From a virus, in IMG/VR virus record IMGVR_UViG_3300043466_002290, positions 1 to 45,131 of that record: DNA of 45,131 nucleotides. One strand, written 5' to 3'. The notes under the pieces were generated by a model. That model saw only the letters and a list, made by a program, of their open reading frames with translations, was not told the DNA's origin and made no database searches. This document shows positions 42,568 through 45,131 of the stretch, piece by piece. Every line of letters starts with the position of its first letter. The stretch's first letter is position 1. A program made the translations under genes and the position numbers.

Positions 42568-42745
42568 AATTTATTTTATTCATTTCTTTAATTGTGGTTT
42601 CATTGTGAATCCAAGATTTCCAAACATCAAAATCTTTTAATTGTTCCAATGTTTTCTCGTGAACCAAAATAAATCCTTCCGGGGCATTCCCTTCAAGTTT
42701 CCTAACTTGACCTTCTTCTTCTAATATCTTTTTAATGTCTATCAT
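42554..42745 (-). CDS. hypothetical protein, 63 aa
   Basis: Short soluble protein (IDIKKILEEEGQVRKLEGNA, FILVHEKTLEQLKDFDVWKS). Overlaps neighbours by 14 and 4 bases. Function unknown. Confidence 0.65.
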   Translation of the reverse strand: MIDIKKILEEEGQVRKLEGNAPEGFILVHEKTLEQLKDFDVWKSWIHNETTIKEMNKINFENE

Positions 42746-43314
42746 TTTAAAAAATCAATTAACTTTTCTTTTATTCCGGATTGTTTGATTCCTTCATTTT
42801 CTCTTGGTGTGTGAACAAAGTTTGATAATCCCCACTTTTGTTCTCTACCTTGAGTATCTGTCTCACCTAACTCCAAATCATCTATACAAGCCCAATGTGT
42901 GATTTCGGGATGGTCGGTTAGATATTGTCTAACTTCAATACATCTTTGTTGTTCGTACATCGTTCTTCTAACCCATTCAAACTCATCAGGTTTATCACAA
43001 CCGATGTATCTTTTGGTGAATGCGATTGGTTTTTTGATGATTCCTTCTGAAAGGTAATAATCCCCAAGTTCTTCTAATGTCGCATATAATCTCCAATCTG
43101 AAGATACAACAATTTCAGCCCCGGTTTCTTCCAATACCTGATTCAATACCTTGATTGCCTTTTTGTCAAAGTAATCAAAACGATATTTTGCGTCAACATC
43201 CGGGTCATTTAATATCATAGATATTTTATCTTTCTTTCGTTTTTTAACACGACTTCCCCAATTATTCGATAAACAGATAACTCCGTCATTATCCAAAAAT
43301 AATATTACTTTCAT
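42742..43314 (-). CDS. HAD-family phosphatase-like protein
   Basis: 190 residues. Motif I is FLDNDGVICLS (D8 nucleophile, D10), motif II VVSSDWR, and a later acidic pair in ACIDDLELGETD. The pattern fits the HAD domain group also found in Swiss-Army-Knife RNA-repair proteins (HAD_SAK type). Such phosphatases remove terminal phosphates from nucleic acids or nucleotides. With two RNA ligases elsewhere in the window, RNA-end processing is a reasonable but unproven role. Confidence 0.8.
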   Translation of the reverse strand: MKVILFLDNDGVICLSNNWGSRVKKRKKDKISMILNDPDVDAKYRFDYFDKKAIKVLNQVLEETGAEIVVSSDWRLYATLEELGDYYLSEGIIKKPIAFTKRYIGCDKPDEFEWVRRTMYEQQRCIEVRQYLTDHPEITHWACIDDLELGETDTQGREQKWGLSNFVHTPRENEGIKQSGIKEKLIDFLK

Positions 43315-43687
43315 CTTGTTCTCTTTTTGTTATATATGTTCTGTATTTAGGAATTATTCTTATTTCGTAAGGAATCCTTAATACCGCGATTTTAATATTC
43401 CCAAGACGATTAATATATCCTTTCAAATCATCTTCAGACAAAGGTAGTGATTTTTCTCTACGCTCTATAACATAATTTAATTTTTCTTGTTCAATATACA
43501 AATATTTTCGTCTCTCAATTAAATCCCATAGTAATTCCGGAGTTAAAAGTTTTAATTTTTCTAATGTAATAATTGAGTGGAAAGTTTGTTTATTTAACTC
43601 GATTATATTCTTTTTCTTTCCCTTTGCTCGTTTATAATTCAATTTTTTTAATGAATCAAAACTTCTAACTTTTATAATTCCTTTCAT
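43289..43687 (-). CDS. hypothetical basic protein, 132 aa
   Basis: Very Lys/Arg-rich with a long helix (LLWDLIERRKYLYIEQEKLN) and basic ends. Overlaps the HAD gene start by 26 bases. Nucleic-acid binding plausible by charge. No family recognised. Confidence 0.65.
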   Translation of the reverse strand: MKGIIKVRSFDSLKKLNYKRAKGKKKNIIELNKQTFHSIITLEKLKLLTPELLWDLIERRKYLYIEQEKLNYVIERREKSLPLSEDDLKGYINRLGNIKIAVLRIPYEIRIIPKYRTYITKREQDESNIIFG

Positions 43688-43941
43688 TATTTTTGAACTT
43701 TTGTGATTACACCTTCACAAATTAAATCATCAACAAAACCTTCCAAATGTGTTTTGAAATGTTCTAACTTTTTTTCCGGAAGGGGTGATAAATTGTTAAC
43801 AATATCGTTAATGTCACTTATACTTCTATAATCCTCTACAACACAATATAAAACCTCCATATAGAATTGACGAACAACATCTATATCTAATTGACCTTCC
43901 ACTAGTTGTGATATGTCTGTTATTTTTACTTTATTCTTCAT
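43687..43941 (-). CDS. hypothetical protein, 84 aa
   Basis: Helical acidic protein (VRQFYMEVLYCVVEDYRSIS; EKKLEHFKTHLEGFVDDLIC). One-base overlap with the next gene. Function unknown. Confidence 0.65.
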   Translation of the reverse strand: MKNKVKITDISQLVEGQLDIDVVRQFYMEVLYCVVEDYRSISDINDIVNNLSPLPEKKLEHFKTHLEGFVDDLICEGVITKVQK

Positions 43942-44221
43942 CGTTATATTTACTTATTTCAACCCAAATTTCCTGTGATGTGAATACTTCCGCCATTTCA
44001 CCGACAAACGATTTAATTCCTGTTCTGTATTCATTTGGATACCAATTTCCCTCTCCATTTAATCTAATAAAGGTTGAAAAAGCGTTTAAGTTCCATTGAG
44101 GTTGTTCTTTACTATTTGGATTATGAGCACAATCTCCATACCAAATATCAATACATCCTTCGGTACAATTAAATCGTGAGAATTTAACCCACCCTTCTTG
44201 TATTCTTTCCGGTGTTTTCAT
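43931..44221 (-). CDS. hypothetical protein, 96 aa
   Basis: Aromatic, cysteine-containing protein (GWVKFSRFNCTEGCIDIWYG, DCAHNPNSKEQPQWNLNAF). Three cysteines and a His could bind a metal. Function unknown. Confidence 0.65.
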   Translation of the reverse strand: MKTPERIQEGWVKFSRFNCTEGCIDIWYGDCAHNPNSKEQPQWNLNAFSTFIRLNGEGNWYPNEYRTGIKSFVGEMAEVFTSQEIWVEISKYNDEE

Positions 44222-44222
44222 A

Positions 44223-44564
44223 TTAATATAAATCTTCTGAATATAATGTTTTACTTTTACCTCTTGGTCTGTCGTTTATTTGACCTGCAGATTCCGCAAT
44301 TATCCATCCTTCCTCTCTATCCACAAATCTATTTTTGTTTGTTAGAAACCCTTGGATTGATTCTCCAACCTGTGCCGGAATGTCTCGTAATCCTGTGATT
44401 GCACACATTTGATAAATACAATTCATATGTCTCCATCCTGACACAACAACACCTCTATCCACATTATAAGGTCTAAAACCTCTTGGTTCCAATATTTCCG
44501 GTTTTACTAACGGAAGGTCTTTATACCATACCGCAGCACATAAAATATATTCTTTGTTTTCCAT
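44223..44564 (-). CDS. hypothetical protein, 113 aa
   Basis: Alpha/beta soluble protein (YILCAAVWYKDLPLVKPEIL, GVVVSGWRHMNCIYQMCAIT, NRFVDREEGWIIAESAGQIN). It reads like a conserved small phage protein of the macro/ADP-ribose-type size class, but no motif confirms this. Confidence 0.65.
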   Translation of the reverse strand: MENKEYILCAAVWYKDLPLVKPEILEPRGFRPYNVDRGVVVSGWRHMNCIYQMCAITGLRDIPAQVGESIQGFLTNKNRFVDREEGWIIAESAGQINDRPRGKSKTLYSEDLY

Positions 44565-44618
44565 TTTGCTTGTTATTTAAAATACTATTTCGTTTTCGTG
44601 CTCATAATAACGAGCATT

Positions 44619-44876
44619 TTATATGTAGGTATTAACTTTGTATGCTTCATAATCATATAGATTTGCCGAGTAATGAGAATACTTTGGGTCAACAAGATAA
44701 TCAATTACCTTACCGTTATTAGCGTTTATACTCTTCCATTCGTATTGTCCATTCTCATTTAATGTTGGTAATGTGAATACCACACATTTAATTCCCATCC
44801 CATATTCATATTCGTAATGAGTATCACCAACTTTAATCTCCTCAACTATTACATTTCCTTTTGTGTGTGTCTTCAT
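44619..44876 (-). CDS. hypothetical protein, 85 aa
   Basis: Beta-rich, Tyr-rich protein (EIKVGDTHYEYEYGMGIKCV). Start overlaps the stop of the upstream zinc-ribbon gene by four bases (ATGA). Function unknown. Confidence 0.65.
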   Translation of the reverse strand: MKTHTKGNVIVEEIKVGDTHYEYEYGMGIKCVVFTLPTLNENGQYEWKSINANNGKVIDYLVDPKYSHYSANLYDYEAYKVNTYI

Positions 44877-45022
44877 TTTTTCTTTTCAACTTTTGGTGTT
44901 AATTCACTTAATAATTTGCCACATTTGATACATTTGGGGTCTTTACTCGTATCCCAAACTTCATCCATTTTAAATGAATGATTACATTTCACATTTGAGA
45001 ATTTTTTAAATATTTTCAACAT
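44873..45022 (-). CDS. small zinc-ribbon protein, 49 aa
   Basis: MLKIFKKFSNVKCNHSFKMD followed by KDPKCIKCGKLLSEL: Cys-x-His and Cys-x-x-Cys pairs typical of a short zinc ribbon, basic tail. Coupled to the downstream gene by a four-base overlap. Probably binds nucleic acid or protein. Confidence 0.65.
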   Translation of the reverse strand: MLKIFKKFSNVKCNHSFKMDEVWDTSKDPKCIKCGKLLSELTPKVEKKK

Positions 45023-45023
45023 A

Positions 45024-45131
45024 TTAATTATTTAAAATTCTTATTGCTCTGTTTGCACATTCATTTGTTAATCCATACCCAAGGTCTAATGCGTCCGGAT
45101 GATTGATGTTATTACCCGTTCTAACAAAATT
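45024..45131 (-). CDS. hypothetical protein, N-terminus outside window
   Basis: Open from the window edge to a stop at 45024-45026; the visible 35 residues end NECANRAIRILNN. Contains NNINHPDALDLGYGL. Two bases before the zinc-ribbon gene start, so co-transcribed. Function unknown. Confidence 0.55.
   Translation of the reverse strand, partial: NFVRTGNNINHPDALDLGYGLTNECANRAIRILNN

Overview
The window reads as part of a large double-stranded DNA phage of a Bacteroidota (Flavobacterium-like) host. Evidence: AT-rich sequence; dense leftward and rightward blocks of small overlapping genes; typical phage genes (two RNA ligases, ClpP-type protease, glucosaminidase endolysin, five kinds of homing endonuclease); housekeeping-type promoters of the Bacteroidota form TTTG-N19-21-TAnnTTTG; Bacteroidota-style lipoprotein signals; and tRNA genes whose encoded 3' ends are mostly N-C-A rather than N-C-C-A. 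No terminase, portal or polymerase gene is present, so the exact phage group is not determined.

Layout. 1-11406, leftward: small unknown proteins coupled by short overlaps, a T4 Rnl1-type RNA ligase, an SPFH/prohibitin-like gene interrupted by a group I intron carrying an HNH endonuclease, a DraRnl/Rnl5-type RNA ligase and a metallophosphoesterase. A rightward GIY-YIG endonuclease sits at 4816. 11614-16405, rightward: probable virion genes. 16519-17646, leftward: ClpP-like protease and a small acidic protein. 17905-20233, rightward: endolysin, DUF6915-like protein and small genes. 20315-26510 and 29656-31333: tRNA clusters. 26528-30792: small genes and two endonucleases. 31355-33150: short genes separated by integron attC-like palindromes. 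33248-33457: a strongly structured RNA. 34885-39180: second large tRNA cluster. 39243-40698: membrane proteins and a lipoprotein. 40750-45131, leftward: peptidase-like protein, DUF2061 and PspC proteins, a HAD phosphatase and small unknown proteins.

The most unusual part is the RNA-coding region. I read 27 normally folded tRNA genes that together cover all 20 amino acids. Among them lie about ten tRNA-like elements that keep an acceptor stem and usually a T arm but have an expanded or collapsed middle. Four are built on one tRNA-Leu body and are 128-183 bases long. Most spacers between tRNAs are not plain sequence: many are closed by perfect inverted repeats of 6-11 bp holding further hairpins. 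Two stand-alone structured RNAs, one closed by a 16-bp stem and one with a probable pseudoknot, lie in the same zone. With two RNA ligases, a HAD domain of the type found with RNA-repair proteins, and a YqeY/GatB-like protein, the window suggests heavy investment in supplying, protecting or repairing tRNA. That link is inference.

Regulation visible in sequence: many housekeeping-type promoters, a recurring ATATTTAT element just upstream of probable virion and homing-endonuclease genes (candidate late promoter), a 20-base leader repeated upstream of the first tRNA of both large clusters (boxA-like), and several intrinsic terminators.
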